A stretch of 64,000 bases of DNA from Ephydatia muelleri (Eukaryota; Porifera; Demospongiae; Spongillida; Spongillidae): NCBI GenBank assembly GCA_013339895.1, contig JABACO010000002.1:558001-622000 (forward strand). The letters are read 5' to 3'. This document shows, piece after piece, positions 54,801-64,000 of the stretch; within the stretch, counting starts at the first letter, position 1; each line of letters opens with the position of its first letter. The translations under genes and the position numbers were made by a program. The notes beneath the pieces are model-generated. The model was not told the DNA's origin, ran no database searches, and saw nothing but the letters and a program-made list of their open reading frames with translations.

Positions 54801-57800
54801 ATACATACATACATACATACATACCTTTATGTAAGAAGTAAAGTATATATTGTAGTCAGTGAAGATCTTTCTATATAGCTTCTTGTCAAGAACGTATCCT
54901 TGCTGAAGAAAAGATATGAACATCTCCCTGGTGCCTGTGCAACACAACACACATGGACACAGTGCACATGCACACACGGACACATGCACACACGAGGATG
55001 GTATTTTCATACAATTGTTAGAGCAAAGTTTGTGTCTATGTTTGCAGCCATTGAGATGGGCTCCACCCCCTAATAATTGAAATGATTATGTCATTCCATA
55101 GCAACCATCCATTGGCCCATGTGACCAAAGCTTACGTACATACCAGGTGTATTGATTGCTAAAATCACATAGCTTTAGTTGTGTTCCCGGTTAAGGATGT
55201 TTCCACAAAATATAAAGCCAGCGAAATATTCAAGTCCGATGGTATTACATTATAGCTCTGTACATTTGTACTACAGCAATTCACCCATCCTGTTATGGCA
55301 CTATGTCAACCAACTAAACCACTAGGGTACAGAGATAAGCATGTGGAACAGGATATGGGCAGTGGTTAGTGTCATGTGCCTTATGGACTCTTGCTGCGGT
55401 CTTTGCAGCCCTTACAGGTGGGCTTTGAGCCCAGGCACAAGAGATTTCATACTCTCCATATCTGCACAAAGCAAGTGACTTTGTAAATAATCTACACAGC
55501 TTTCCATTGAGTGTACTCATGTCTGTGTCCATTGTATGTACTCCTCTGTAGAAGGTTCTGGGAGACACATGCAGTGACCTATCAGAACTGGTCTTGACAG
55601 TGACTCCATGTTCTTTCCAAAGGACAAGCAAAATGTGCCAGTGGCTGTCAAGGCTTCTTAAGGCTCTGGCAGGGACCTTGGTGTGGCTGGGCTGATGAGC
55701 TGTGCAGTAAACCATGATGGTGCCAGCTTTATCAGGGATCCGTTTATTGGGTGTGCAGATATGAGGGCTGCTGGTTCCCACTATATGAGGGCTGCTGGTT
55801 CCCACTATATGAGGGCTGCTGGATCCCACTATATGAGGGCTGCTGGTTCTCACTATATAAGGACTGCTGGTTCCCACTATATGAGGACTGCTGGTTCCCA
55901 CTATATGAGGGCTGCTGGTTCCCACCCACTATATGAGGGCTGCTGGTTCCCACTATATGAGGGCTGCTGGTTCCCACTATATAAGGACTGCTGGTTCCCA
56001 CTATATGAGGGCTGCTGGTTCCCACTATATGAGGGCTGCTGGTTCCCACTATATGAGGGCTGCTGGTTCCCACTATATGAGGGCTGCTGGTTCCCACTAT
56101 ATGAGGGCTGCTGGTTCCCACTATATAAGGACTGCTGGTTCCCACTATATGAGGGCTGCTGGTTCCCACTATATGAGGGCTGCTGGTTCCCACTATATGA
56201 GGACTACTGGTTCCCACTATATGAGGGCTGCTGGTTCCCACTATATGAGGGCTGCTGGTTCCCACTATATGAGGGCTGCTGGTTCCCACTATATGAGGGC
56301 TGCTGGTTCCCACTATATGAGGACTGCTGGTTCCCACTATATGAGGGCTGCTGGTTCCCACTATGGATGTCAGTGAGCTGATAGTGTTGATCAGCATGGC
56401 AGCTTACAAAAGTATAGCTTCAGAACTTCTACAACCACGCCCCCCTCACACACACTATAAAAAGACTTGGTCGTTATGGGGATGGGGATGGCATGGTCAA
56501 GCCAGAGAGACAAGTGGCACATGACTTACAAAACATGCTTTTCCCCAGACCCATATGAAGACAGTCAGTGGTGGAACCAGGGGGAGGGGGGGGGGGGGGG
56601 GGGCACAGATGATTTCACTATTCATTTTGACCATACATGGCCCTAGAAAGACCATATATGGTGAAAGTTGATTGTGAAATCATCTGTGCCCCCCCCTCCC
56701 CCCTCCCCTCCCTCCCTCCCCTTGGATCCGATTCTGGTTCAAGACCCTGGAAGGCTGTTTGAAAACAGAAAATGACTGTGAGCTGGTTTGACAGATGGTT
56801 GAAAAGATGAGAAAACAGCTTGATACTATGACCCAGAAGAAAGAGACTATCTACAGCGATTTGAGGATGGTATTACTCCAGCAGCATTTTTCATGATAGC
56901 TGCATTTTCCATGGATGGATACATTTGGGTGTTGAGTGTTTAGACTATATTGTGACAAGCATCCCAGCAGATCTACTGATTTGTCCACAAAACCTTTTCA
57001 GCATGTTAAGCAAAGAATTATGAAAGGAGCTTGAGGATTTCTACAACGTTGAGCTAGAGGCTGAACACTAGCCTCCACACACTTCAGCAGTAGCAGGTGT
57101 GGAACTGCGAGTCAATTTCACAGCGATTGCTACATTGCAGTGTTGTGAGGCTGTTTCAACAAGTAACACCCCCGAGTCCCTGCAACTATAATACAAAAAG
57201 CGATCCTTCAGTGCCCTGCATCAAATTAAATCCACACACAGGAGCCACTATGTGTCAGACCAGGCTAAACCACCGAATGATACTACACTGCCACTGAACA
57301 ACTGGTGATTGCTTCCTTTGTTTAAAGAGACCATTTTGCAAGGGGGTAATTCCATGCCAAGTGTACGCAACTTTCTGCATGTCGGTCCCAAACTTATTTT
57401 ATGGGTAGGGAGGGAGTCATGAGACATGACTAAATACAAATGGTCACCACCTAGAGGTCTGTGGTCGTGGAGATATTATTGGACATGATAGTGACCTTTT
57501 CCTTGGACACTGTTTTTGATGCCATGTATTTTGTGCACCCCTTCACATCCCACCATAAATTTAGCATTAAATAAAAGCTCCTTCATGAAGGTATTATGAG
57601 GGCTTTATTAAGTGGGTGTAGTGAAATTATTTCTGTCGTTCATCTTCTGTATAATTAGATAACAATTGATATGCATCTGCCATACAAAAATTCTACCTTT
57701 TAAATGTCACAAAAAGTCTTCAATATGGAGAGGTTATATCCAAAAATTTGGAGGTGGGATGGCATTGGGTTTAGGATGTAGCACATGGAAAAATACTTGT

Positions 57801-60244
57801 GTTGGCTCCAACCTAACCACATAGGTTTATGTTTTGAAAGGCTATCAAAACATCTCTGACTTAACATAACTGTCATAACCACTGAAGCCAAAGGGTTGGG
57901 CACACTTCCCCTCTCAAATAGAATAAAAAATAGAATAAAAAACTTTAACTTAGAATATCCTGAAAACCACGTTTCTTTGAGACATCCAGTGCACAGATAT
58001 TGTATACAGCATCACACTACAGATAGAATCCCAAACAAAATGTTAAGAGCGGAAGCTGTAGCGGAACTAAGGCAGTGCGAATGCGAGGATACATAAATGG
58101 TAAAAATTTGTAGCTTTATTCTATGCAATAGAATAAAATAGAGGTAGACGCTAGTATAATTTATGCTTTTAAAGTGTAAGTGGCTTAACTGAAATGAGAT
58201 TATAGTCAATTTATAGAAATAGCTGTTCAGCATTGGGTAATAATCACGCAGTATGTTGAATAACATGCTCAGCTATTATCCCTAGAAACCTGCAAATAGA
58301 ATAAAAAATAGAATAAAAATTTTCTAGGGCTATCCCTTCCCTTCCATACATGCACACACAGGTAGATATATCAATTCTTTCACTACTTATGATCCTGAAG
58401 TGCTTGTGTTGCTCTGTCCATTTCATTGTCAGTAAAAGTGTAAGTTCGTCCAGGGTAGGTTGTAGGCTCAACAAAACTCAGAATGACACTGATGTGCACT
58501 GTTAATATGTCAGCTTTGTGAGGATAGAGAAATGACCTGCTAGGCCCATGTGGATGTAGGAATGACAATGTCACTTCCTGCATTTCAGGATTAGTTCCTG
58601 TCACACAGGCAACCCACCAGGCACCATCGTAGATAGCTTTTAAGTCACACATATTTCTTTGATGTGACACCACAACTTGTACAGCTTAGGTACAAAAATC
58701 ACAACTTGCACTGTACTCCCACACTTGCAGTGTGCTAGTGTCAACAAGCACAAAGCTTTGGGTACCAGCTATGGTTTTGGCCTTGGACGATGGTGCCTGG
58801 TGGGTTGCCTGTGTGACAGGAACTAATCCTGAAATGCAGGAAGTGACATTGTTATTCCTACATCCACATGGGCCCTAGCAGGTCATTTCTCTACCCTCAC
58901 AAAGCTGACATATAAACAGTGGCACATCAGTGACATTCCGACTTTTGTTGAGCCTATAACCTACCCTGGATGAACTTACACTTTTACTGACAATAAAATG
59001 GACAGAGCAACATAAGCACTTCAGGATCACAAGTAGTGAAAGAGTTGATATATTTACCTGTGTGTGCATGCATGTATGGAAGGGAAGGGACAAGGGGAGT
59101 GTATTCTTTCTATGCCTGTGTTTTCCAACCCTTTGGCTTCAGTGGTTATGACAGTTATGTTAAGTCAGAGATGTTTTGATAGCCTTTCAAAACATAAACC
59201 TATGTGGTTGTATTTTTCCATGTGCTACACCAGTGCCATTCCACCTCCAAATTTTAACCTCTCCATATTGAAGACTTTTTGTGACATTTAAAATGTAGAA
59301 TTTGGTATAGCAGATCAATTGTTATCAGAAGTTGAACGACAGAAATTATTTCACCACACCCACTTAATAAAGTTTAAATATCCCTCATAATACCTTCATG
59401 AAGGAGCTTTTATTTAATACTAAATTTATTGTGGGATGTGAAGGGGTACACAGAATACATGGCATCAAAAACACAGTGTCCAAGGAAAAGGTCACAATCA
59501 TGTCCAATAATATCTCCACGACCACAGACCTCTAGGTGGTGACCTTTTGTATTTAATCATGTCTCATGACCCCCGAAAGTTGCGTACACTTGGCATGGAA
59601 TTACCCAAGGAGGATTTATTTCTTTTGTCATCGGATCGTGAGTTATACTTTCGCATAGTACGAAGGAGCCAAATGAGATACTTCACGCATGTACCAGTCC
59701 CCATGCAATCATAAGTGTTTTTATAAAGCTATGTACGAATCCTGAGTGGCTCCAAGAGGGTCTATTTCTTTGTTCGTTTCTCTAAGTTCGACAGAGACGA
59801 AAGTTGCTTTAAATGACTGAGATGCCGTAATCCCCTGAACAGGGAAATGCCCATAGTGAAACAGTCGCACGAGACCAAGGTTGCATGGCCACGTGGTTGA
59901 AGATAAGCTATACTTAACCAAGCCGTAAGACTCTTCGAGATCGCACCGTAACACAAACTCTGATCTTTCCGCTCTGTAGGAAGAACGGAAACATCTTTGC
60001 CTTCAAAAAATGCAGCTACATCCAGGCTTGAAACATGCAGGGCAGCTTTTTAGTCACCTCAGTAACCACAACCACAAGAAGACGACATAGCCGTACGCAC
60101 CCGTAGTATGCAGCGTTGCATGCGTACACACACGTTAAACACAGATACACTTACCGATATAGGCCTACATGATACATAGAAGTTACTATCCGTAATAGTT
60201 TCACGGCGAAGAGTTTCAAGATGCTGTCTATGTCTTTCTTTCAT
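48852..60244 (-). CDS. unknown 'PQWAKVFL' family protein, gene 3
   Basis: Reverse-strand exons are 60155-60244, 51919-51969, 51593-51628, 49849-49920, 49705-49797 and 48852-49631, all with phase-0 introns, giving about 373 residues. Exon 1 is MKERHRQHLETLRRET to SCRPIS. The last exon is intact and close to gene 1: PQWAKVFLVSLGRAQLLRNA, then a second repeat MGKIKIIRNAICTIS, then EDLMMQGVYLI, and a His/Glu-rich tail (LEQHYHQSQDEL, EVEHHHN). This gene looks like the healthiest member of the family in this window. The small exons follow 'ttttgtctag' and precede 'gtaagcac', as in gene 2. Intron 1 (8 kb) contains the foldback element, a minisatellite and a RAG1-N-like copy on the same strand. The function is unknown. 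Confidence 0.6.
51716..51862. repeat. (CA)n microsatellite
   Basis: Interrupted CA tract between the two mini-exons of gene 3. Longer than the left-arm partner. Confidence 0.85.
53030..53918 (-). pseudogene. RAG1-N-terminus-like gene, most complete copy (2)
   Basis: The reverse strand shows two parts. First, 53918-53634: KKRCRVCGRFLVEAREKK, then CKCQELKTHLHTLFAVN and THFLPF, the layout of the RAG1 zinc-binding dimerisation domain. Second, an exon from 53449 (acceptor cccacag) to the stop at 53030: AISEQLQCPICLRVLHQPLE and HPCRALV in one frame, then CTVCLVEWFKVL, CPCCF, LECQTCRKDIRGVEYATHQC and ITIHTGGSVKHIVVQ in another. Together these form a RING plus the following zinc knuckle, as in RAG1 and in the N-RAG class of transposon-associated genes. 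The RING has Ala where the conserved His is expected (C-R-A-L-V-C). A 2-base loss between RALV and CTVC separates the frames. No RAG1 core is seen. It lies inside intron 1 of gene 3. A TATATA lies at about 53989. Confidence 0.7.
54081..54495. other. right-arm-specific insert with exon-like frames
   Basis: Sequence absent from the left arm. A forward frame of 73 codons contains RARSEACQCNPKWSVC and ends at a poly-G tract. A reverse frame also exists. No family recognised. Confidence 0.3.
54496..54573. repeat. 78-bp poly-G tract with two T interruptions
   Basis: The longest G homopolymer in the window. It marks the right-arm-specific insert boundary; the left arm continues without it. It would form quadruplexes and is hard to sequence, so the length is doubtful. 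Confidence 0.8.
54758..54826. repeat. (ACAT)n microsatellite
   Basis: About 17 units, the partner of the 45-unit (ATGT)n tract on the left arm. Confidence 0.9.
55314..56397 (-). CDS. ORFs built on the right-arm 24-bp repeat
   Basis: Two reverse frames are open, 56397-55744 and 55925-55314. They carry SSPHIVGT and PSYSGNQQ-type octamers and then the tail IKRIPDKAGTIMVYC equivalent (here with Asn for Ile: NKRIPDKAG) to LLVLWKEHGVTVKT. The last part runs on through GEYEISCAWAQSPPVRAAK. The left arm has the same words in shifted frames. Conservation of the unique tail between arms may only reflect recent duplication. Coding status unproven. Confidence 0.25.
55758..56366. repeat. 24-bp minisatellite, about 25 copies (right arm)
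   Basis: The unit 'gttcccactatatgagggct' plus 'gctg' is the reverse complement of the left-arm array. Variant units (ataagg, tggatcc, gactact) are in a different order from those on the left. Confidence 0.9.
56570..56735. mobile_element. MITE-like palindrome, right-arm copy
   Basis: 'cagtggtggaaccaggggga' on the left faces 'cccttggatccgattctggt' on the right. The inner 'gcacagatgatttcac' faces 'gtgaaatcatctgtgc' as a perfect 16-bp inverted pair. It corresponds to the element at 15218-15405. Confidence 0.6.
56760..57343. repeat. intron of gene 3 with distal copy of the dispersed repeat
   Basis: No gene. 56985-57200 matches 48410-48690 in direct orientation and moderate identity, so the right arm is bracketed by a repeat pair. 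Confidence 0.5.
57915..58319. mobile_element. 405-bp insertion with 26-bp direct terminal repeats
   Basis: 'caaatagaataaaaaatagaataaaa' begins and ends the insert (57915-57940 and 58293-58318), interrupting the left foldback arm. The right arm shows the uninterrupted state near 59090-59120. The direct repeats could be the element's own ends or mark a recombination product. Confidence 0.55.
58383..58673 (-). pseudogene. transposon-derived coding fragment in foldback arm
   Basis: A 96-codon reverse frame contains DGAWWVACVTGTNPEMQEVT, LSFLHPHGPSRSFLYPHKAD and TYPGRTYTFTDNEM. The inverted arm at 58790-59050 encodes a shorter, damaged copy. The style, a Trp-rich strand-like block followed by 'HPHGPS', resembles C-terminal parts of transposon proteins seen in repeat-rich invertebrates, but I cannot name the family. 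Confidence 0.4.
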
Positions 60245-60260
60245 TTTTGTACAATGTCAA
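59600..60260 (-). repeat. outer part of inverted duplication, right arm
   Basis: Matches 13860-14735 on the other strand, including exon 1 and the promoter of gene 3. More diverged than the inner arm. Confidence 0.6.
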
Positions 60261-60279
60261 GAATTTAACGAGTGTTCGG

Positions 60280-60286
60280 TTATATA
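60280..60286 (-). promoter_or_regulatory. TATA box of unknown-family gene 3
   Basis: On the reverse strand TATATAA lies 36 bases before the ATG (A at 60244), matching gene 2. Confidence 0.65.
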
Positions 60287-60577
60287 GACTTGGTAAATAG
60301 ATTTACTGACGACCGCGGAACATCAGCTGCTGATGAACAGCATCTTATCTCACTACCACTGTACAGGGAAAATGAAGCTCGACAGATGCATTACAGCTGC
60401 TACTCAACTTAGTTTTAGAGAGACAAACGAATTCCTTTTTCTCGTGCCCAGTCCTAAAATAATTCTTAGTCGTCGTCGTCTTCTTCCTTAATTAGGAAGG
60501 AATAACTCGAGCTACGAACGATTTTGAATAACGGCAATAGCACCAATATCTTCGGAATTCATCTGCATCAGGGAAAA

Positions 60578-60660
60578 ATCCTTATTTAAGGATGTCATTA
60601 TCCTTAACCTTTAATCTATTTTCATCCTTAATTCAGGATGGAAATCCTGAATTAAGGATG
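60578..60660. repeat. ATCCTTA-type composite palindrome, site 1
   Basis: ATCCTTATTTAAGGAT at 60578-60593 is followed by a perfect 17-bp inverted pair at 60623-60660: catccttaattcaggat, four bases, then its complement. Confidence 0.8.
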
Positions 60661-61488
60661 ACTTTACGCCGCTCGTATCGACATAAATTCGAACGGTATT
60701 GATGATTTTTTTTGTTGCTATTTAGCTTCTGTAGGCTTTCTTCTAAACAGCGCTATCCAGTTTAGTCGTTCAAATTTAGAAAAAAACAATGTTTAGGCTT
60801 AGTTTCCTTTTTCTTTCGCAAATACCATCAAAGTCAGGTATAAAGTTGAGGAAAGAGCAGGAAGCTTACTTTCAAGATAGAAACTGTTACAAAGATCTGT
60901 AAGGAGAGCCATAAAAGCAAATTCAAGAATATGGGACACAGGAGATACGAGCATCGAATGAACTCAAGACGGACTAAGCGAAGCGAGTCAGAGCGGGTGC
61001 ATGGTACGATGGTTAGCCTCTGCAAAATAACAATAAAACAGCATTTCTGTCGTTGAGAGCAATGCAGAAATGCCTGGCATTGGTAGAAATGCTGTCACCA
61101 GTACTGTTGGGACATAAAAAGAAGGGGCGGATGCTCGGACAGTGATTATTAATTACACTTTTCTATTATTTTGAGTACAAGTTTGATAAAAATACAACTT
61201 CTAACAAGAGTCTGGAGGTGCTACCACCAATAAGTAGTGAAAAGGAGTAAAATTGATATGTTCAATGCTCTTTGTAAGCATTCCAAACTATAAATTGCTA
61301 ATCAATTAATTTATGTAAGCGAGAGCAACGCAACGTGCTTATGCATCCTTGAAGTTTGGGCAGCTTTCTAGATGATAAAAATTATTCCATGCTATAGAAT
61401 GTGCGCACCATTGTTGAAACAAACAGCTTCTATGTTTTAATGATTTTAATTTTCACAGCAATGGTTGTTATAAACGGAAGAACTCACT

Positions 61489-61527
61489 ATCCTGAATTCA
61501 GGATTTTACCGATCCTGAATTCAGGAT
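61489..61527. repeat. ATCCTTA-type composite palindrome, site 2
   Basis: Two copies of the perfect 16-bp palindrome ATCCTGAATTCAGGAT are separated by seven bases. Between sites 1 and 2 (60661-61488) I see no gene. Confidence 0.8.
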
Positions 61528-61708
61528 CGTTTCACGCAGATTAAAGATTAAATAAGGATCATCTTTTACATTGCATATTTTTGCTAACCAAGCAAGTAAG
61601 ATAAAATAAATGCTATTGGTCAATTGTATACTGATTAGCCTCCATAACAAACTTTAAATGATGGCAATATTATCAATGTCCATGTGGTAAAACAGGGAGG
61701 AAGTGGCA

Positions 61709-61748
61709 CATCCTTATTTAAGGATTGACACCATCCTCAAATAAGGAT
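61709..61748. repeat. ATCCTTA-type composite palindrome, site 3
   Basis: catccttatttaaggat faces atcctcaaataaggat across a short spacer, with one mismatch. Same motif family. Confidence 0.75.
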
Positions 61749-62088
61749 CACAACAGTAGAGAGAGTATTGACCATAAAAACCACAATAGTTTTTAAACTC
61801 TTGATTTTCTCTGATAGCCAGTTGATCCAGCTATACTCACAACCTGATTCGTCAAAAAAATAACTTGTGGTTAATAAGTTATGCTTATTTACACCATAAC
61901 ACTTCAAAATTAATATCAAGCATTCGTATAATGACGTGTACTGATGTAGATGCTCGCTTCTGCTCAAACGCCAGCATGGACGTACCCTAGTCTCACTGAA
62001 ACCACGCGCACTGTATGTGGCTGTTCTGCCGCCGCTCCATCAAACAGTGTACTTTCTAGTTCTATCATCGAGTACAGTACCATGTAGA

Positions 62089-62091
<3 letters not shown>

Positions 62092-62122
<31 letters not shown>

Positions 62123-62126
62123 GGGG
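62092..62126. repeat. poly-G tract, about 30 bp
   Basis: A long G run with one A near its end. 61750-62810 otherwise shows no recognisable gene. Confidence 0.8.
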
Positions 62127-62818
62127 GGTACGGGACATCTAGGAAGCGTTGCCAATTGGCATGCGATATGTGTTCGAGCTTAGTGGAGCTTAGTCCCAAT
62201 TAATTAGACTTGCCATTGCCTAGGCCTACTGTTGCTGTCGCTGTCACTTCATTTGACGAATCGTGCAGTGCTTAGTCTCGTACCCAGACCCAAATGTACG
62301 TAACGATGAGTATCGCTCACAGTATAACATCACGTACGCTGTATTATACAGTATGGGTACGAGACTACGCTTTAGTCACTTAGGCCTATACATGTATACA
62401 TGTCATCCATCCGTACTGAGGAACTACATCCGTCGCTTTCTGTGGCTCCCCCTCGCTATCTAAGCAGGGTTGCTTAGCTTGACGCTTTCGAGTGTATGCA
62501 ATCGCTTCGATCTATGGAAGTACTAGCCGGTACGTGAGCGTAGATTGTGGTCACAGATTCATCTGAGTCTGACAGTGTACATTCTACTCCTAGAGCTACC
62601 AGAAACCTGTCCTTCCTTGCCATACGTCGCTTTGAGCACTACTATATCGCCAGCGGCAAATGGCGGTTTCGCCGTATCTACACTAATACCTGTTTTTGAG
62701 CAAGCCAAACCTGTTTTAATCGCGGCAGTATCGCTGATCTGCGTGATCTTGAATCTAGTGCATCACTAATATAAAACAAAGCACCAAATGTACATCATTC
62801 TTTTAGAAAGTGGTCATC

Positions 62819-62854
62819 ATCCTTATTTAAGGATGGCCATCCTTAAATAAGGAT
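62819..62854. repeat. ATCCTTA-type composite palindrome, site 4 (36 bp, perfect)
   Basis: ATCCTTATTTAAGGATGG followed by its exact reverse complement. The centre is GGCC. Confidence 0.85.
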
Positions 62855-62987
62855 TGCGGGAGATTAAACATTAAGGTCCTAGAAAGAAAGTACCTCATGC
62901 GGTAGCAAGTTCTATATAGGAATTGGTATGAAGTTATTGCAGAAGTTTATTTGGTTTATTGTAGTTCAATGAACAGCTTGCAGTATA

Positions 62988-63019
62988 ATCAGAGATAATA
63001 TCTATATATTATCTCTGAT
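62988..63019. repeat. 14-bp-arm inverted repeat upstream of the terminal ORF
   Basis: atcagagataatat, spacer ctat, then atattatctctgat. It lies 62 bases before the ATG at 63081 and could be a hairpin or a dyad binding site. Confidence 0.65.
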
Positions 63020-63080
63020 ATAATACTCCAACCTGCACGATTGGTGTTCACAGTTTAATGCGGGCTACTAAGTGAAGTTA

Positions 63081-63723
63081 AATGCCTTCGCGTAATCAAA
63101 AGAAGAGATCAACGAGCGGAATATCTTCAAAAGCAAGACGATATTTTATCACAAGAAAACAAGGCTAAAGCCCGAGCGCGCTACAAGGCCGATCCCGAAA
63201 AGAAGAAGGCCTCTGTACGCGACAGCTACAAGGCCGATCCCGAAAAAAAAGAAGGCCTCTGTACGCGACAGCTACAAAGTCGATCCCGAAAAGAAGAAGG
63301 CCTCTGTACGCGTCAGCTACAAGGCCGATCCCGAAAAGAAGAAGGCCTCTGTACGCGACAGCTACAACGCAGATATTGAATCTAAGCAATCTGCTAAAAG
63401 GCAGCGATATCAAGAGGACGTCGAGGAGAACCGCGCTGCTATAAAGCAGCGATATCAAGAGGACCTCGAGGAGAACCGTGCTGCTAAAAGGCAGTGATAT
63501 CAAGAGGACCTCGAGGAGAACCGTGCTGCTAAAAGGCAGCGATATCAAGAGGACGTCGAGGAGAACCGCGCTGCTAAAAGGCAGACAATTCAGGTGCCAT
63601 TAAGGCATCTGAAAGGAATCGGTATTGGAATGATCCCGCTGTCCGATTGGCTAAACGTGCTGCCGAGAGGAAGCGGTATCGCAGGGGTCACCGAACTACC
63701 ACTACCACCCAAAGGTATGTGAT
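63081..63723 (+). pseudogene. transposon-type repeat-peptide ORF, broken
   Basis: One frame carries RARYKADPEKKKASVRDSYK repeats (a 16-residue unit, four copies at 63160-63375) and then QRYQEDLEENRAAK repeats (14 residues, five copies to about 63585). It ends RNRYWNDPAVRLAKRAAERK. Such 'Y..DPEKKKA' arrays occur at the N-termini of Helitron- or PIF1-type transposon proteins in sponges and cnidarians (from memory; the downstream helicase is outside the window). Faults seen: one extra A at 63243-63250, a TGA in place of CGA at about 63496, and another shift near 63585. Hence a decayed or error-bearing copy. The start codon is uncertain because the ATG at 63081 is in another frame. Confidence 0.45.
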
Positions 63724-64000
63724 GGCATGTTGTATTGCACTAGCATTAAAAGCTATAGGAAGATGTGCATGCAACATGTGTACAGCACGCATGTAAGGGA
63801 TCTGCCATTCACTTCACATGTAAAGCATGCGCATGGTGACCCAACTGTTGTGTACAGTCCTTTGTGACCTGTCTATTGAATATTGGGGTGTCATACTTAA
63901 TCTGATGCACAAAAGGCTTCCTTATCTGATGTAAAAAAGGCTACTTTTGACACAATGACAAACTTTTGACATTGGACGCTCATTACGTATTCCTGACGCG
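63724..64000. other. right edge, no gene seen
   Basis: Unique sequence after a possible donor (aaaggtatgtg at about 63715). Any continuation of the repeat-peptide gene lies beyond the window. Confidence 0.4.

Larger units (their letters stand above)
49632..56760 (-). repeat. inverted duplication, inner right arm
   Basis: Reverse complement of about 15.2-21.43 kb. The arm is longer than the left one because it keeps the zinc-domain exon (53.63-53.92 kb) and a roughly 340-bp segment at 54.1-54.5 kb. Similarity is very high for 49.64-52.0 kb and stops at 49632, exactly where the last exon of gene 3 begins. Confidence 0.85.
57344..59607. mobile_element. foldback element with long inverted arms
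   Basis: The ends are inverted: 'gggtaattccatgccaagtg' at 57344 and its complement ending at about 59607. Long inverted similarity joins 57344-57905 and 58383-58680 to 58790-59607, for example 'cttcaatatggagaggtta' against 'taacctctccatattgaag'. The centre is near 58.73 kb. The left arm is interrupted by an insertion at 57915-58319. A possible short AAGG flank is seen on both sides but is not convincing. Confidence 0.7.

Noticed and set aside
49632..60244. RAG1-N-like exons as part of gene 3 itself
   Set aside because: The RING frame ends with its own stop at 53030 before the gene 3 mini-exons. The frames are broken, and the other copies lie in other contexts.

Overview
This is metazoan nuclear DNA. 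It has many short introns with GT-AG ends, compact gene spacing (glutamine synthetase and the dynein gene are about 230 bp apart), a ciliary dynein gene, a piggyBac transposon, and very many (CA)n, poly-G and minisatellite tracts. Two features suggest an early-branching invertebrate, most likely a demosponge: peptide repeats of the 'SYKADPEKKKASVR' kind at the right end, and a multigene family I cannot match to any known protein. The organism is an inference. Several single-base gaps in otherwise well-conserved exons suggest residual homopolymer errors in the assembly.

Layout. 0.8-2.3 kb (+): last three exons of MRTO4 (ribosome assembly). 3.3-5.7 kb (+): a SET-domain-like gene that runs into a 24-bp minisatellite, followed by a decayed copy of its own exon. 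7.1-11.3 kb (+): gene 1 of the unknown 'PQWAKVFL' family. 11.5 kb: a relic of a sulfurtransferase 3' end. 12.7-13.4 kb (-): a broken copy of a RAG1-N-terminus-like gene (zinc dimerisation domain plus RING). 13.9-22.1 kb (+): gene 2 of the unknown family, with a second RAG1-N-like fragment in its first intron. 22.5-25.0 kb (-): sulfurtransferase A (MPST type). 25.36-27.82 kb: a piggyBac element with TTAA duplications and terminal inverted repeats. 28.4-33.7 kb (-): sulfurtransferase B, whose introns are packed with minisatellites. 34.2-36.5 kb: minisatellites. 36.9-37.9 kb: poly-C-bearing MITE-like elements. 38.6-39.9 kb (+): glutamine synthetase. 40.1-47.1 kb (+): axonemal dynein intermediate chain 1. 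48.85-60.24 kb (-): gene 3 of the unknown family, holding the most complete RAG1-N-like copy in its first intron. 57.3-59.6 kb: a foldback element. 60.5-62.9 kb: a cluster of ATCCTTA-type palindromes. 63.1 kb to the end (+): a transposon-type repeat-peptide ORF.

The main large-scale structure is a big inverted duplication. About 13.9-21.4 kb reappears in reverse at about 49.6-60.25 kb, and the roughly 28 kb between the arms carries the sulfurtransferases, piggyBac, glutamine synthetase and dynein genes. Near-identity stops at the last intron of genes 2 and 3: their final, domain-bearing exons are much more diverged than the surrounding introns. Gene 1 is an older tandem relative with the same 29-30-codon first exon, TATATAA promoter and all-phase-0 introns.

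The observations most worth following up are the RAG1-N-terminus-like copies, the inverted duplication with diverged terminal exons, the two sulfurtransferases with different active-site loops, and the composite palindrome cluster at the right end.
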